Positions 1 to 20,866 of a stretch of 64,000 nt of DNA are shown in pieces. This DNA comes from Paratrimastix pyriformis (lineage: Eukaryota; Preaxostyla; Paratrimastigidae), in assembly GCA_027972325.1 (NCBI GenBank), contig JAPMOS010000009.1, positions 511,001 through 575,000 of the forward strand, given 5' to 3'. A program made the position numbers and the translations under genes. The notes beneath the pieces were generated by a model. It did no database searches. It saw only the letters and a program-made list of their open reading frames with translations, and was not told where the DNA came from. How positions within the stretch are numbered: position 1 is the stretch's first letter; the number at the start of each line of letters is the position of its first letter.

Positions 1-528
1 TCTCGGCAGCCACCATCGCCGCCACCTCCGGCATGTCCGCCCCCACCGGTCCGTCCGCCACGACCACGCCGCCAACAGCATCATCACCATCGCCACCGCA
101 CCACCGCACCACCCACCACCAAGGCCATCATCATCATCATCAGCAGCAGCAGCAGCAGCATAACCACCGCACATCATTATCACCCCCGTCGTTGCATCAT
201 CCACTCGCCGTCGTCAGGCCCGGGTCCCGTCATCACCACAGCTGCCTCATCTGCCGTGTTGGGCGGGGCCGGTTTGGGCTGCAGGGGTCTTTGACACGCT
301 GACGGTGCACAACCTGCTGACCCTGGGCTCGTTCCCCATCACCCCGTCCGCATCGACCCTGACCGTCGCTGCCCCAACGACCGCCTTCTCCGGTCCGCCA
401 CCTGTCATCATCATCCATTCATCATCCTCGTCGTCATCCAATCATCCAATCATCACCACCCATCATCCAATCATCCAATCATCCAATCATCCAATCATCA
501 TCATCATCATCATCCAGTCATCATCCAG

Positions 529-594
<66 letters not shown>

Positions 595-1016
595 GATCAT
601 CATCATCATCATCATCCGATCATCATCATCATCATCCGATCATCATCATCATCATCACCACCATCACCATCACCATCATCATCATCACCATCATCATCAT
701 CTCATCATCATCATCCACTTGGATGGCGCTGCTGCAGGGGGCCTGAGCGCCACCCAGGCTGCCCTGAGCGGTTCGCTGCTCTTCGGGGCCCTGGGCCTGC
801 GGGCCGCCAACAGCACCCTCCTCGAAGTGGCTGCCCCCATGGCCGCCTTCACGGGCTCCGTCACCGCCCAAGGTCCGCACCCCCTGCTTCGTCCCCGCCC
901 CGTCCCGTTCCTCTGATTGCCCCAGTCACCACTCGGTCCCGCCTGAGATGCCCTTCTTCTGATCGGCCGATCCCATGGAACAACACAAACAACATCCAGT
1001 GATCATGCAAATCCTC

Positions 1017-1092
<76 letters not shown>

Positions 1093-3562
1093 CTTGTTGT
1101 TGTTCTTGTTCTTGTTCTTGTTCTTGTTCTTGTTCTTGTTCTTGTTGGCCGAGTGCATTGATGAATGGCTGGCCATCGGAATCCAAGATCCGCGATCGGG
1201 GTGGCCATCTCACAAGTCGAAGTCTCTCGTGTCTTTGCGTGCATCGGTGCATCGGGACCACGGATTGAGAAATCTCACTTCGACACCCACCTTGGTCGCC
1301 CCCCCCCCCCCCGCTTGACAGGTTCGCTGACCCTCTACGACACGACCCTCTACCGGCCATCCACCGGTGTTCTCCGGACGTCGGCCAGCCTAACCGCCTC
1401 CGCCCTGGCGGCCACCTCGGGAGCCCTGGATCTGGGCCCCGCTGCGACCCTGCGTGCCAACAGCGCCGGGACGGTGACACTGACGGGCGCCCTCGTGGCC
1501 AGCCAGGGGCTGACCAGCCAGACGGGTGTGCTGACCCTGAATGACGTCAGCTGGACCCGGACGGCGGCCGGGGTGCTCTCCGCGGGCACGGCGAAGGTCT
1601 GCTTGCCACGCCCGCACCGTCACGCCCGCCCCTGTCCACGCAACGTCTCCATCACCACGTCCTGCCTGCCCGCCCCCGATCATTCTCCCCCTCTTCCCTG
1701 CAGGTGATTGGCGGCTGGCTGGTGGCGAGCGGGGGCTCGCTTGACCTGGGCAGCGTGACGGTGCGCGTCAGCGGCACGGCGGCCACCCTGACGGGCAGCC
1801 TGACCGTGACCGGGGCCCTGGCCACCCAGAGCAGCACCGTCACCATCCAGGACGTCGTCCTGACCCGCACCGCCGCTGGGGCCCTGAGCACCACCGGGGC
1901 CAGCCTGACCGCCTCGGCCCTGACGGCCACCACGGGCTCGGTGGACCTGGCCTCGGCCCAGCTGCGCACCAGCGGGTCGGCCGTGACGATGACGGCCTCG
2001 GCCCTGACCGTGACGGGCCCTCTGACCACCCAGAGCAGCACCGTCACCATCCGGGATGTCGTGCTGACCCGCACCGGGGCCGGGGCCCTGAGCACGACTG
2101 GGGCCAGCCTCACCGCCTCGGCCCTGACGGCCACCACGGGTGCCCTCGACCTTGCCTCGGCCCAGCTGCGCACCACCGGGTCGGCTGTCACCTTGACGGG
2201 CAGCCTGACCGTGAGCAGCACCGTCACCATCCAGGACGTCGTCCTGACCCGGACGGGGGCCGGGGCCCTGAGCACCACGGGAGCCAGCCTGACAGCCTCG
2301 GCCCTGACGGCCACCACGGGCTCGGTGGACCTTGCCTCGGCACAGTTACGCACCAGCGGGTCGGCGGTCACCCTGACGGCCTCGGCCCTGACCGTGACGG
2401 GCCCTCTGACCACCCAGAGCAGCACCGTCACCATCCGGGATGTCGTCCTGACCCGGACGGGGGCCGGGGCCCTGAGCACCACCGGGGCCAGCCTGACGGC
2501 CTCGGCCCTGACGGCCACCACGGGCGCCCTGACCCTGGGCGGGGTGGCCATCACCACAGCCGCCACCGCCGCCTCCCTGGCCGGCTCGCTCACCGTCAGC
2601 GACGTCCGTCGGCCTGCCTTCTGGGGCCTCGTGGGGCCTGCCTCTCTCTTTACCGGCCCTGCCTTCCTTGCCTCCTCCCCTCCTGTTCTCGTGCCTCGTG
2701 CTGCCTGCCTCTCTCTTTACCGGCCCTGCCTTCCTTGCCTCCTCTTCTGTTCTCGTGCCTCGTGGTTCCTGCGCCGCCTCTCTTTTCGCGTCTCCGTCTA
2801 CCGCCCCCCCTCTGCTGCTGCTGCTGCTGCCGATGGTGGTGGTGTGGTGACTGTTTGTTCACGCATCGCTCCTGCTCTCCTGCTCCTGGGCCGCGCAGCA
2901 ACTGGCGACGACCAACGGGCCGCTGGTGGTGCAGGGCCTGTCGGTGAGCGCGTCGGGGGGCGCCCTGAGCACGGCGGCCCCGATCAGCAGCGGGGGCAGC
3001 CTGACCAGCACCGCGGGGACGCTGGTCCTGGGGCCGGTCACTCTGCAGGCCTCGGGCAGCGGGCCCGCGGCGCGGGTGCTGACGGTGGCCAGCGAGCAGC
3101 TGGTGGTGCAGGGCACCCAGCCCCAGCTGGCCCTGGGGGCGGCCCTCTGGCAGCAGGCCACGGCGGGCCAGCTCGACCTGACCATCGGCCGGCTGGCCCT
3201 CTCGGGGGCCCTCACCGTCACCGGGGGCGAGGCCAACCTCAACGGGTACACAGTCCGTCTCACCGTCCCGTCCCCCGTCCCGTCCCGTCCCGTCCCGTCC
3301 CGTCCCGTCCCGTCCCGTCCCGTCCCGTCCCGTCCCGTCCCGTCCCGTCCCGTCCCGTCCCGTCCCGTCCCGTCCCGTCCCGTCCCGTCCCGTCCCGTCC
3401 CGTCCCGTCCCGTCCCGTCCCGTCCCGTCCCGTCCCGCCCTGCCCCGTCCCGTCACCCCCACGCCATCCTCCGCCCTGCCTCGCCTGCACGCCCTCCGGC
3501 CTGCCCCGCCCCCGGCGCCGGGACCGGTGGTCTTGCCCCGATCGCACACGCTCATATTTTCG

Positions 3563-3605
<43 letters not shown>

Positions 3606-4842
3606 CGCTGCTGCTGCTGCTGCTGCTGCTGCCCAGCTGACGGCTGCCGGCTCGGGGAGCCCGCTGCAGCTGTCGGGCGCCGTGACGGCCGCGGGGACTG
3701 TGACGGCCTCGGGGGGCACCCTGGCCCTGGGCGGGCCGGCCACGTACAGCCTGACCCACACGGCGGCGGGCACCCTGACGGCCAACGGGAGCCTGTCCCT
3801 GACGGGCGGCCTCACGGTGGCCACCACCACCGCCCTGGCCGGGGCCCTCACCGTGGCCGGCACGGCAACCGTCACAGGGGCCCTCGCCGCATCCAGCAAC
3901 TTGGCCGTTGGGGGCGACGCGGCCGTGACAGGGCTGGTGCAGGCCGGCACCCTGGCTGTGGGCACCCCGGCCCCCAGCCTCAGTTACGGCATGGCCGCGG
4001 GGGTGCAGGGCTCGCTGATGGCCGGCAACGTCTTGCTGTCCCACGGGGGGCTGATCATCCGCGATGCGATCGTCTTCCTGGCCACCGCCGCCCCGGCCAC
4101 CTCGGGTCTCAACTTCCACATCAAGTTCAACATCAGCAAAGGTCTGCCCGCACCCCCAAGGATGCACGACGAAGAGGAAGAGGTGAGGGAGGGAGGGAGG
4201 GGAGGAGGGAGGGAGGGGAGGAGGAGGGGAGGAGGGAGGGAGGGAGGGAGGGAGGGGGAGGGAGGAGGAGGGAGGGGAGGACGACAAGAAGAGAACGAAC
4301 AGCCCTTTGCGGCGATGCCCATTTGACATGGTTTTGACAGAATCAACAGAAATCTGCCTGCGAAAGGTCCTTGGGCCCCCATACCTTCGGACGTAGTCCA
4401 AGCACATTCGGACATAGTCTAGCTGGTCAGGATAGTAGACCCTCACTCTACAGACCCGGGTTCGAGTCCCGGTGTCCGAATCCAATTTTCTCACTATTTC
4501 CCTCTTTCTCTTGCAGACCAAGCGCTGACCTTCCGTGTGGGGCTGGAGGCCCACCTGCCGAACGGCAACGTCATCCTGACCTGCTCAGGCCTCTTCACGG
4601 GCACGGCGGCCTCGGGGACCACGCCCTGCTCGGCATACTACAGCTCGGACGGCTTCGCCTGCGTCAAGATGACCTCGAGCTCGGGCAACTTCGCCAACGC
4701 CCTCATCGACGTCTCGTTCTTCTTCGCCTCGCGGCCCGACCCCCAGCAGCCCATCAGCTACCTGTACTACGCCGTCTCGGCCGTGACCATGTGCTGTGTC
4801 AACTTCGGGGCGGGCGACGAATTCCCGGCCACCCAGTGGTGA
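1..4842 (+). CDS. Repeat-rich extracellular adhesin / tail-fibre-like protein A (5' partial)
   Basis: Exons about 1-48, 285-392, 739-870, 1321-1597, 1705-2610, 2899-3262, 3634-4140 and 4517-4842; the 5' end lies outside the window. The protein is built from Ser/Thr/Ala/Gly/Leu-rich beta-strand-like segments (LTVTGAL, TLGGV, DVVLTRTGAGALSTTG). Between about 1830 and 2560 there are four tandem units of roughly 55-68 residues, each opening with SSTVTIQDVVLTRT or a variant. The C-terminus is non-repetitive and contains several Cys (VILTCSG, VTMCCVNFG). Composition resembles beta-solenoid or phage-tail-fibre-like surface proteins, so a secreted or surface role is inference; no function is known. 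Donors follow the local GTCCG/GTCTG rule (for example at 49, 393, 2610, 3263). It is a near-identical partner of the convergent minus-strand gene at 5796-14552. Intron 3140-4516 equivalents carry satellites and a tRNA gene. Confidence 0.75.
415..716. repeat. (ATC)n microsatellite in an intron of adhesin A
   Basis: About 300 bp of TCA/ATC triplets with CCA interruptions, between the exons at 285-392 and 739-870. Confidence 0.95.
1017..1146. repeat. (GTT)n followed by (GTTCTT)n in an intron of adhesin A
   Basis: About 25 GTT units, then hexanucleotide variants. It encodes only Cys, Leu or Gln homopolymers in any frame. Confidence 0.95.
3262..3445. repeat. (CCCGT)n pentanucleotide array in an intron of adhesin A
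   Basis: Some 35 units of the 5-mer. The matching intron of adhesin B (about 7105-7130) has only about three units. Confidence 0.95.
3558..3632. repeat. (GTT)n then (GCT)n next to an acceptor in adhesin A
   Basis: Triplet tracts immediately 5' of the exon starting at 3634. In adhesin B the matching place keeps only the GCT part. Confidence 0.9.
4185..4278. repeat. (GGGA)n tract in the intron that also holds the tRNA gene
   Basis: Purine-rich tetranucleotide repeat about 130 bp upstream of the tRNA. Confidence 0.9.
4387..4405 (+). repeat. Partial duplicate of the tRNA-Glu 5' end
   Basis: TCGGACGTAGTCCAAGCAC, 21 bp upstream of the tRNA start, repeats the acceptor and D-stem start of the tRNA (TCGGACATAGTCTAGC) with few differences and then stops. 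It looks like a tRNA fragment from an abortive tandem duplication. Confidence 0.6.
4408..4480 (+). tRNA. tRNA-Glu (CTC) inside an intron of adhesin gene A
   Basis: A full cloverleaf can be drawn. The acceptor stem pairs TCGGACA (4408-4414) with TGTCCGA (4473-4479) perfectly, with discriminator A at 4480. The D arm is GTCT...GGAT, as in eukaryotic tRNA-Glu. The anticodon stem GTAGA/TCTAC (4435-4439/4447-4451) closes the loop CCCTCAC, giving anticodon CTC. The T arm is CCGGG-TTCGAGT-CCCGG (4456-4472). A TTTT tract at about 4485-4488 could end Pol III transcription. Position 33 is C instead of the near-universal U, which is odd. The gene lies on the same strand as the host gene, inside the intron between about 4140 and 4516. 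Confidence 0.85.
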
Positions 4843-5795
4843 GCGGCCAGCGGCCAGCGGGGTGCTGCGTGAGGGGAGTCGTTTGCTGGCTGCCTCGTGT
4901 GTGGGGTTTCTCTTCCATGGTGTGGTGTTGTTGCTGGTGTTGCCGCTGGTGTTGTTGGTGTTGTTGCTGGTGATGTTGTTGATGATATTGTTGATGATTT
5001 CGGATTTATTGCTGGCCCCTCCCCTCCCCTCCCCCCTTCTTTTTCTCTATCCCTGTCTGCCCCGTTTCTCGTTTGTGGTCCACACAACACCGCGCCCCGG
5101 CCCGTCCCGCCATCCCCCGGTTGGCGAGCCGTCATCTCCCCTTCCCTTCCTCCTTCCCCTTCCTCTTCCCTTCCTCTTCCCTTCCTCTTCCCCCAAACAT
5201 GCTCCGACCCAGTCACCCGCAGTCGACTCTGGGCTGGGGGGGAGGGCAGGAACAGCCATGCCACTGGATGCCCTTTTCGCACCACCGCACTCAAACGGGG
5301 TCTGTCAAAGGGAACACGAGAAGGGCCGAATCTCCCCCTTTCCTCTCCCCCTCTCCCCCCTCCTTGTTCCCGTCGTGTCTTCTCGGGGGTCGAGTGGAAG
5401 GAAGCGCTCATGATGATCATCCAAAGACGAACCAGGAAGGAAAAGACCAAATAACCAAACAGAAACAGGAAAGGGAAGAATTGAATCGAATCGGGGGGGA
5501 ATGGAGCGATGGCTGGCCCTGTCCGTCCCATCATCATCACCCAGGACCACCCACACAAGGGAGAAGTGCCGCCATCGAGAGAATGGACCCTGATCGGCCG
5601 GGCCGTGGTGGGAGCGATGCCCCATGACGGGTGCCGACACGCACGCATACTGACAGGTCCCCCAGAAGTGGGCCCAGCCCACCCCAGACACGTGTCCTTG
5701 CCCAGGACGGGAGAATTGCTATACAAAGGCCCAGCCGGCCGGCCGGCCCCAGCCTGCCAGCTCAGGAGAGACGCGCCCAAGCGCCACACAACAGC
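4843..5795. other. Intergenic region between the two convergent adhesin genes
   Basis: The gap between the stop of adhesin A and the stop of adhesin B. It holds a (TTG/TGG)-rich stretch at 4920-5000, a pyrimidine-rich (TTCCTC)n tract at about 5138-5192, and otherwise ordinary sequence. No coding or RNA gene is supported. Confidence 0.6.
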
Positions 5796-14552
<8,757 letters not shown>

Positions 14553-14951
14553 GCGGCACCAGTCGAAGCCCCGAAAGAGGCACGGCGTCGAGGCTGCGGA
14601 CAGCACCCCACCCCGCACAGGCCAAACAGTGAGATGATTCTGTTGAGCTCTGAAATGAACTCCCCCGGTGATCAGCTTCCAGGAGCCGTGGGCTCATTTT
14701 GCCGGGCTGATCTCGAAATTGGCGTGTCGTGAAGGGATCCGGAAGGGGTGATACGATACGTCACCGTAAAGCATCGGCCAGACTTCGAGTGTTGTCGGAA
14801 TGGGGCAGGAGGTCAGGCCGTCGGGAGGTCGGGATGTCGGGAGGGGAGGGCAGGGAGGAGGCCAGGATCAAGAGGGTCCCGCTCGTGTGAGGAACCACGC
14901 GGGGGTTGGGCTGATGTGCGATGGCGGGACAGCCACAGCCCCTCTGCAGAC

Positions 14952-17900
14952 CTCGGTAGGCGCGAGCCCGCTGCTCCTTGTAGAGGGCGTGTGCCAGGGC
15001 TGCCTCCTGCGCGCCGGCGCCACCATCACAGAAAACAGACGAGAAGCACAGAGCATCATCAACATCAACATCAACATCCAATGATCAACATCGATATCAT
15101 CCAATGATCAACATCAACATCAACATCATAACATCCAATCATCAACAGCAACAACAGCAACAACAGCATCAACAACAGTCATCAATCCAGCGCGCAACAA
15201 CACCAACCAATCGGAAGGGTCGTTGAGAAATGGAAGTGCGCTCGGCCCTGCCCTCCTCCGTCCCCTGTCCCCCCCCCCCCCGACGATGATGATGATGGCA
15301 CTGAACGGAAGCCAATGGTCCTTGCGGACCCTTGAGACGGGCCGCCCGTCCACGGTGAGGCCCTGGACGTGGGACCCCGAGGGCAGCCCCTTGCGGGCGG
15401 CATCCAACCGGGCGCCCTCCCCGCCCCCGAAGTCCTTGGCACCCCCCAGCTGCATCGGATCGAACCCGTAGGCCGCCGCCGGGTCGCCAAGGTCCCGCGC
15501 CACAAGCTGCAGACGGCCAACCGTGATGATGATGGTGATGATGAGGATGATGATGAGATGAGGGGCAGGGAGGGATGGCGTCACCCACGGGCACATGGTG
15601 ATCGATGGGGCAATCAGATCCCATCCCATCCCAGCCCATCCATCCCGGACGAACTGGGGGGGTGATGCAGGCGGGGAGGATGGGGCACCGGGTGGACCCG
15701 ACCTGGCGGAGGGCGGCCTCGTCGAAGTGGGCCGCCTCCTCGAACCCAATCCCGAAGGCGTCCGGCCCCCGGGCCGCCTCCTCGGGGCCTCCCGCCAGCC
15801 CCCCGCCCTGCTTGCCGCCGCCGCCGCCCCCCGCCCCGCCGCTGCAAAGCTCGGGGACCGAGGCCAGGCCCGCCGGGCCGCCTCTCACGTTTCCCCGGCC
15901 GGCCGCCCCTGCCCCACCCGCCACCCCTCCCCCGGCCGCCTCGCCGCCAGGCCCCAACTCCCCAGCGGCCCCACCGGGCCTCACAGCCGCCCCGCCGTCG
16001 GTTTGGTGAGTGCCCGGGCCGCCCGTGCCCCCTGGTCTCCCACCGGCCGCCGGGTGGGGTCCCTCGGCCCCCGCGAGGCCCGTGCCGCCACCGCCACCGC
16101 CACCGCCACCACCGGGCAGATCAGCCGCAGAGAACGGGCCGCCGGCCGGGCCGAATGTCGAGGCACGGAAGCCCCTGCGCGCACGACATCCGAGCATCGC
16201 CCCCGAAAGGCGATGAGGGCGGGTGTGTGGTGGGGGATGATGGATCTCGGATGGGTGTGGGGATTCTGGCCCAACACCGGGGTCGAAGCCGCACGACTCA
16301 AGGACTCAAAATGAAAAGATGCTGATGGCGATGGTGATGGTGATGGCGATGACGATGCTGCTGGCGGTGATGGCGCCGGTGATGGTGATGGTGCTGCTGA
16401 TGCGAGTGGCGTTGGGGGTGACATCGGGTCGGTCGACGGACGCTGTCCTGTACGCGAGGCCCGCCGCCAGGGGGTCGTCCTCACCAGGGACTCCCAGTCC
16501 CCCGCAACCACCACCACCGGCCCCAGCCCCAGCCCCGGCCCCGGCCCCCCACCGCGCCGCGCCGGCCCAGGCGCCGAGGGGCGGCGGGCCAACGGGGAGC
16601 CCGGCGGCCTCGAGGGCGGCCGTGAGTGCGGGTGCGGAGCCCGTCAGGGCCACCAGCAGCTGGCGGATGCGGGCCGCGCACTCGAAGGCCTCCGCCTCCG
16701 ACTGGTGCAGTTGGCCCACCGAGCGGTCCGCGGCCTGGGGCGGGGGTGAGGGTGGTCGGTGGGGTGGGGGTGGTCGGTGGGTCGGTGGGGGTTCGGTGTG
16801 GGCACGGGGAGGAGGATCGAGTGAAGAGACGAGGGGCTGGGGGACAATAGGGCGGGGGTCGTGATGATGATGATGATGATGATGATGGCGGTGATGGTGG
16901 GATGTTGATGCTGATGATGGATGGATGATGACTGGATGATGACTGGATGATGGCAGTGGATGATGGATGGCGCACCTTCTTCTGGTCGGCCGCCTGTCGA
17001 CACATCTCCTCGAGCTGCTCGACCAGGGCCCGTCCCCGGGCCGCCCAGCCCCCCATGGCCGCCAGCCCCTCGTCCCAGCCGCGCACCCGCTGCTGCACCA
17101 GCGCATCAAGCTCGCCCGCCTTGGCCTGGCCCACCCCACCCCAGCACACCCCACCCCACCCCAGCACAGCACAGCACAGCACAGCACAGCCACACAGATC
17201 CATTAGGGTCCGCACCGCAGATGCGGGGAAACGATCGGGCCGCCATGGAGGTGGCGGGTGGGCGGGTGGGCGGGTGGGCGGGTGGATGAGGAACGCGTGC
17301 GCTGTGAAAACGCTTCCCCTGGAATCCCATTGGGCTGGCGGTCGATGAGGGTGGCGGCGCGCGGCCCTCGAAGCACGGCGAGGGAGGCGCTTGTCTTCCT
17401 ACGTCACATATGTGGCTGCCTTTCTGCCTTTCGGACCTCGAAGGCGGCCTGGAACCGGGCCTGCTGCTCCTTGAGGAAGCCGTCCCGTGCCCGGGCCTCG
17501 CGCTCGTAGAAGCCCAGGGCCGCCAGGGCGTTCGGGTCCCCATCCAGGAAGGCCTCTGCCTCACCCCCACCCCCCAAACCAAGCAGGCAGCACGGGAGGC
17601 AGGGACAGCCCAAAGCAGAGCATGTGAGCCCCGTGGGCCATCCACAGGCACGGGCAGTAGGGGCACACGGCAGGCAGGAAGGGCAGGGGGCGTGCGGGGG
17701 GTGGGTGGGCGCAGTGGGGGGGACAGACCGTACCGGTCGGCGCCCTCGGCCTTGGGTCCGCCCTTTGGGGTGGGCGGCTGGGGCGGGGGCTGGGACTGGG
17801 GAGGCTGGGGGGGCTGCGCCGCCTCAGCCTTCTCCTTCTCCTTCCCGTCAGGCCCCGCCGCCCCGGGGCCGCGTGGTGTGGGCGGGGGCGTGTGGCGCCT

Positions 17901-18898
17901 GTGGTTGCCCTCCAGGGCGTCGACCGTGGTCAGGGTCTGGGCGGGCGGGGCGCCCCCGGCCCGCCTGTCGATATTGCGGGCCATCCGGTCGCGGGTCTCG
18001 GCGATCCGGCGGGCGAGCAGATCCGACAGGTAGCCCGAGCCCGACTTGGTCTGAAGCGCAGAGGCTGGGCGGGGGGTGCGCGGGGGGTGGCGGTGGTGGT
18101 TGAATGTCAAGGAGGGTGAAGATGAGGAGCAACGAGATCTGTGTCGGGGGAGGGGCAGGTTTCACTGTTGATCGACAGAGGATGGGGCAGAGGAGGGCTG
18201 GGGCTGGGGCGGGAGAGAGGGGATGATGGGTGGCTGATGGGGCCTGTGGGGCAGACCCTCACACAGGGCCCGTGCCCGCGCCTCGCGCTCGGGGCCCGTC
18301 ACATCGGGCCTGAAGTTGTGCCGGGCCTCCTCCAGGGCCCGGATGGCCCGCCCGATGCGCTCCCACTCCTGCCGCACGGCAGGCGACATCTGATGGCGGC
18401 CATCCACACACCCACACGCATCGCATCGCATGCCCACCCCGACAAACACCAACAGGAGGAGCGGTCGGGATGATCGCTTGTGTGAGCGCGCGCGCGCATG
18501 ATACACGATGATGATGTCGGGTCCAGCCCCGGGTGGCGTGCTGGGATGGGGGGGGGGGCGATGACCCATGGCGCACGGCGTGTGTGCGGGGCATCTCATG
18601 CACGGCCCAGGCGGCGTGGTTGGGTGGGGGGCGCGGACCCCGTCGCGGCCCGTGGCGGCGGCCCTCATGAGCCTGTCGAGGTCAATCCGGATGGCCGCCT
18701 CGAGGGTCTCCACGGGCGCCGCCCCCGCGGCCGCCCCCACGAGCCGCTCATACTGCAGCCGCACCCGAACCTCGGGGCGCAGGGTCGGGTTGGCCCCGAC
18801 TTGCACCGACCAGATCAGCCGGGCAACCTGCGTGAGACGCACACCGTCCAGCGACGGGGGAGGCCGCGAGGCGGGTCGAGAGGAACTTGGTAGGAGAA

Positions 18899-18962
<64 letters not shown>

Positions 18963-20026
18963 CATCCAGCATCATCATCATCCGGTCATCATCACCCGGT
19001 CATCATCACCCGGCATCATCATGCGGTCATCATCATCCAATCACCATCATCACCCAATCATCGGGGGGGGGGGGGGGGGGATGCCAGCAGACGCATCCGG
19101 TGTACATGTCGCCCATCTCGACCGTGGTGGGGTCGAGGGTGTACGTGGTCCACAGCCGACGCAGCTGGGCGTCCCGCACCTGCGCGCCCATCCCGTCCCG
19201 TCCCGTCCCACCCACCGCCACCACCGCCCCGGGCCAGACGCCACCGCCGGGGACCCCATGCCACCCAGTCGACATGGTGAGTGACAGCCATATGTGGGCA
19301 GATGCGTGGGGATATCAGTGGGGGGCATGTGGGGGGGGGGGGGGGGGGGGGCATGCCGGGGGGTGCGGAGGGCAGCAGCTGGGGGCGCGGACTGCGATCT
19401 GGCAGCGGATGTTCTTGGCCACGGCCAGCAGGCGGCGCGTCATGCAGTCGGCGAAGTGCTCCGGGAAGTCTGCGGAGTGTGGCAGATGGTGCAGGCGCAT
19501 CAGACATGACGGGCACATGACGGGCACATGAGGGCGCATGGGCAGGGTGGCGGGGGACGTGGCGTGGGCCGGGGGCACGGGAGGCACGCGAGGGGCAGGC
19601 GGACCCTTCTCGGTGCGGACGTAGTAGTACGAGCCGCGCCCGTGCTGGGCAATCGTGCTGGCGGTCCGGGGTCACAGCCACCAGGTGGGCAGGTGGGGTA
19701 TGGGGTATATCCACACAAACAAACCATGTGGGGGCGGGTCAGCGGCCGGGTTCCAATCGTTACAGGGAGGCAGTGTGCACATATTGACAAACGCGTGTGC
19801 GGGGGTGGGGGGTGGGGGGGGGGGGGGGGGGCAGGAGCAGGGGCGGGGTGGCGGGGTGGCGGGGGACCTGAGGACGACGTCATCGTGCTGGTTGCCGAAG
19901 CCGAAGCAGTGCACCATGAAGCCGCCCGGCAGCCGCGCACGGAACTCGCCCATCAGCGCCGTGATCCGCGCACTGGCCGCGGATGGATGGGGTGGAAAGG
20001 TGCGAGCCCACAACAAAAAGGGTGGC

Positions 20027-20062
<36 letters not shown>

Positions 20063-20866
20063 CAGGATGCGACTGGTGATGATGATGGTGGCGGTGGCGG
20101 TGGTGATGGTGGTGGTGATGATGATGACGGCGGGTGTGTGCATGTGTGCATGTGCGGGTGCGTGCCTGTGCGGACTTGATGTCGGCGAATGTGGTGGGCC
20201 GGTTGACCGAGCGGGCGCTGCGCTCGACGAACTGGGTGTCCTGCCGCAGGTTGGTGTCCATCCCGTCCGAGAAGATCCACACCGAGGCCGTCCGGGGCGT
20301 GGTCGGCCTGCACCCGGCGGATGAGATGAGGTGAGGGGGATGGAGGCGTGGGGTGAGGCAGACGTCGGCTGGCGAAGGAGCTCCTCGAGCCCTTCCCGGA
20401 CAGCGTTCAGAAGGTTGGTGCCACCCCCGGGGGGGTTCTCGAACCGCTCCGTGAGGGCTTTGTTGGCCATGGCCTAAGGGAGGATGGGCGGTGCGGGCGG
20501 GTGCTCTGGGGGTGAGCAGACCTGAGCGGAGGGCTCCATGAAGGTAAGCGGAAAGAGGGGCCGGGCTTCCTGTGCGAAAAGCAACACCCCAAACCGGTCT
20601 TGTTCCGTCAGTTGTGGGACCACTTGTTCGAGGCATGCCTTGACGCGGGCCAGTTTACTGCGATTGGTAAGATAGAGTTCATTTGACATGGATTTACTTG
20701 TGTCGACAACGGCGACCAAATCAACGGGGCCCCGGACGCGATCAATGTCGGGGATCGATGGGGCAGTAATTGTTGCGGCCACCAAAACCTGATGGTCATT
20801 TTCAGGCGCATCGGGGCGCGTTGGAAATGGGCCGTATGATAACTCCAGGCCGAGAAAGTCATTCAT
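14952..20866 (-). CDS. von Willebrand factor A domain protein with Vwaint-like region and coiled-coil tail
   Basis: ATG at 20866. Residues 1-115 start the VWA domain and include the MIDAS motif DTSKS after VDLVAV. The following exons supply GGGTNLLNAVREG (MIDAS Thr), ASVWIFSDGMDTN (MIDAS Asp), FMVHCFGFGNQHD, then HGRGSYYYV and DCMTRRLLAVAKNI. This order matches eukaryotic VWA proteins with a C-terminal Vwaint segment (VARLIWSVQVG, LYL-like YTLDPTTVEMGD). Further downstream are helical, Glu/Arg-rich exons (17.0-18.4 kb) and a Gly-rich exon (15.7-16.2 kb), unlike the family, ending with KEQRARAYR before a GTCTGC donor at about 14951. The first donor is GTCTGC at about 20523. The 3' end is uncertain: that last donor is in phase with the exon carrying the transmembrane segment of adhesin B, so a fusion is possible. 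All introns hold satellites. Confidence 0.7.
18898..18960. repeat. (ATC)n microsatellite in an intron of the VWA gene
   Basis: About 20 perfect ATC units, followed by imperfect CATCATCACCCGGT repeats to 19050. Confidence 0.9.

Noticed and set aside
305-916. Open frames encoding poly-His, poly-Ser or poly-Ile (also at 9748-11388 and 18887-19531)
   Set aside because: They are translations of (ATC)n satellites lying between recognisable exons; no gene is needed to explain them.
975-1268. Poly-Cys/poly-Leu/poly-Gln frames over the (GTT)n tract
   Set aside because: Microsatellite in an intron flanked by in-phase exons.
3260-3547. Frames of (GRDGT)n or (VPSRP)n
   Set aside because: (CCCGT)n pentamer in an intron.
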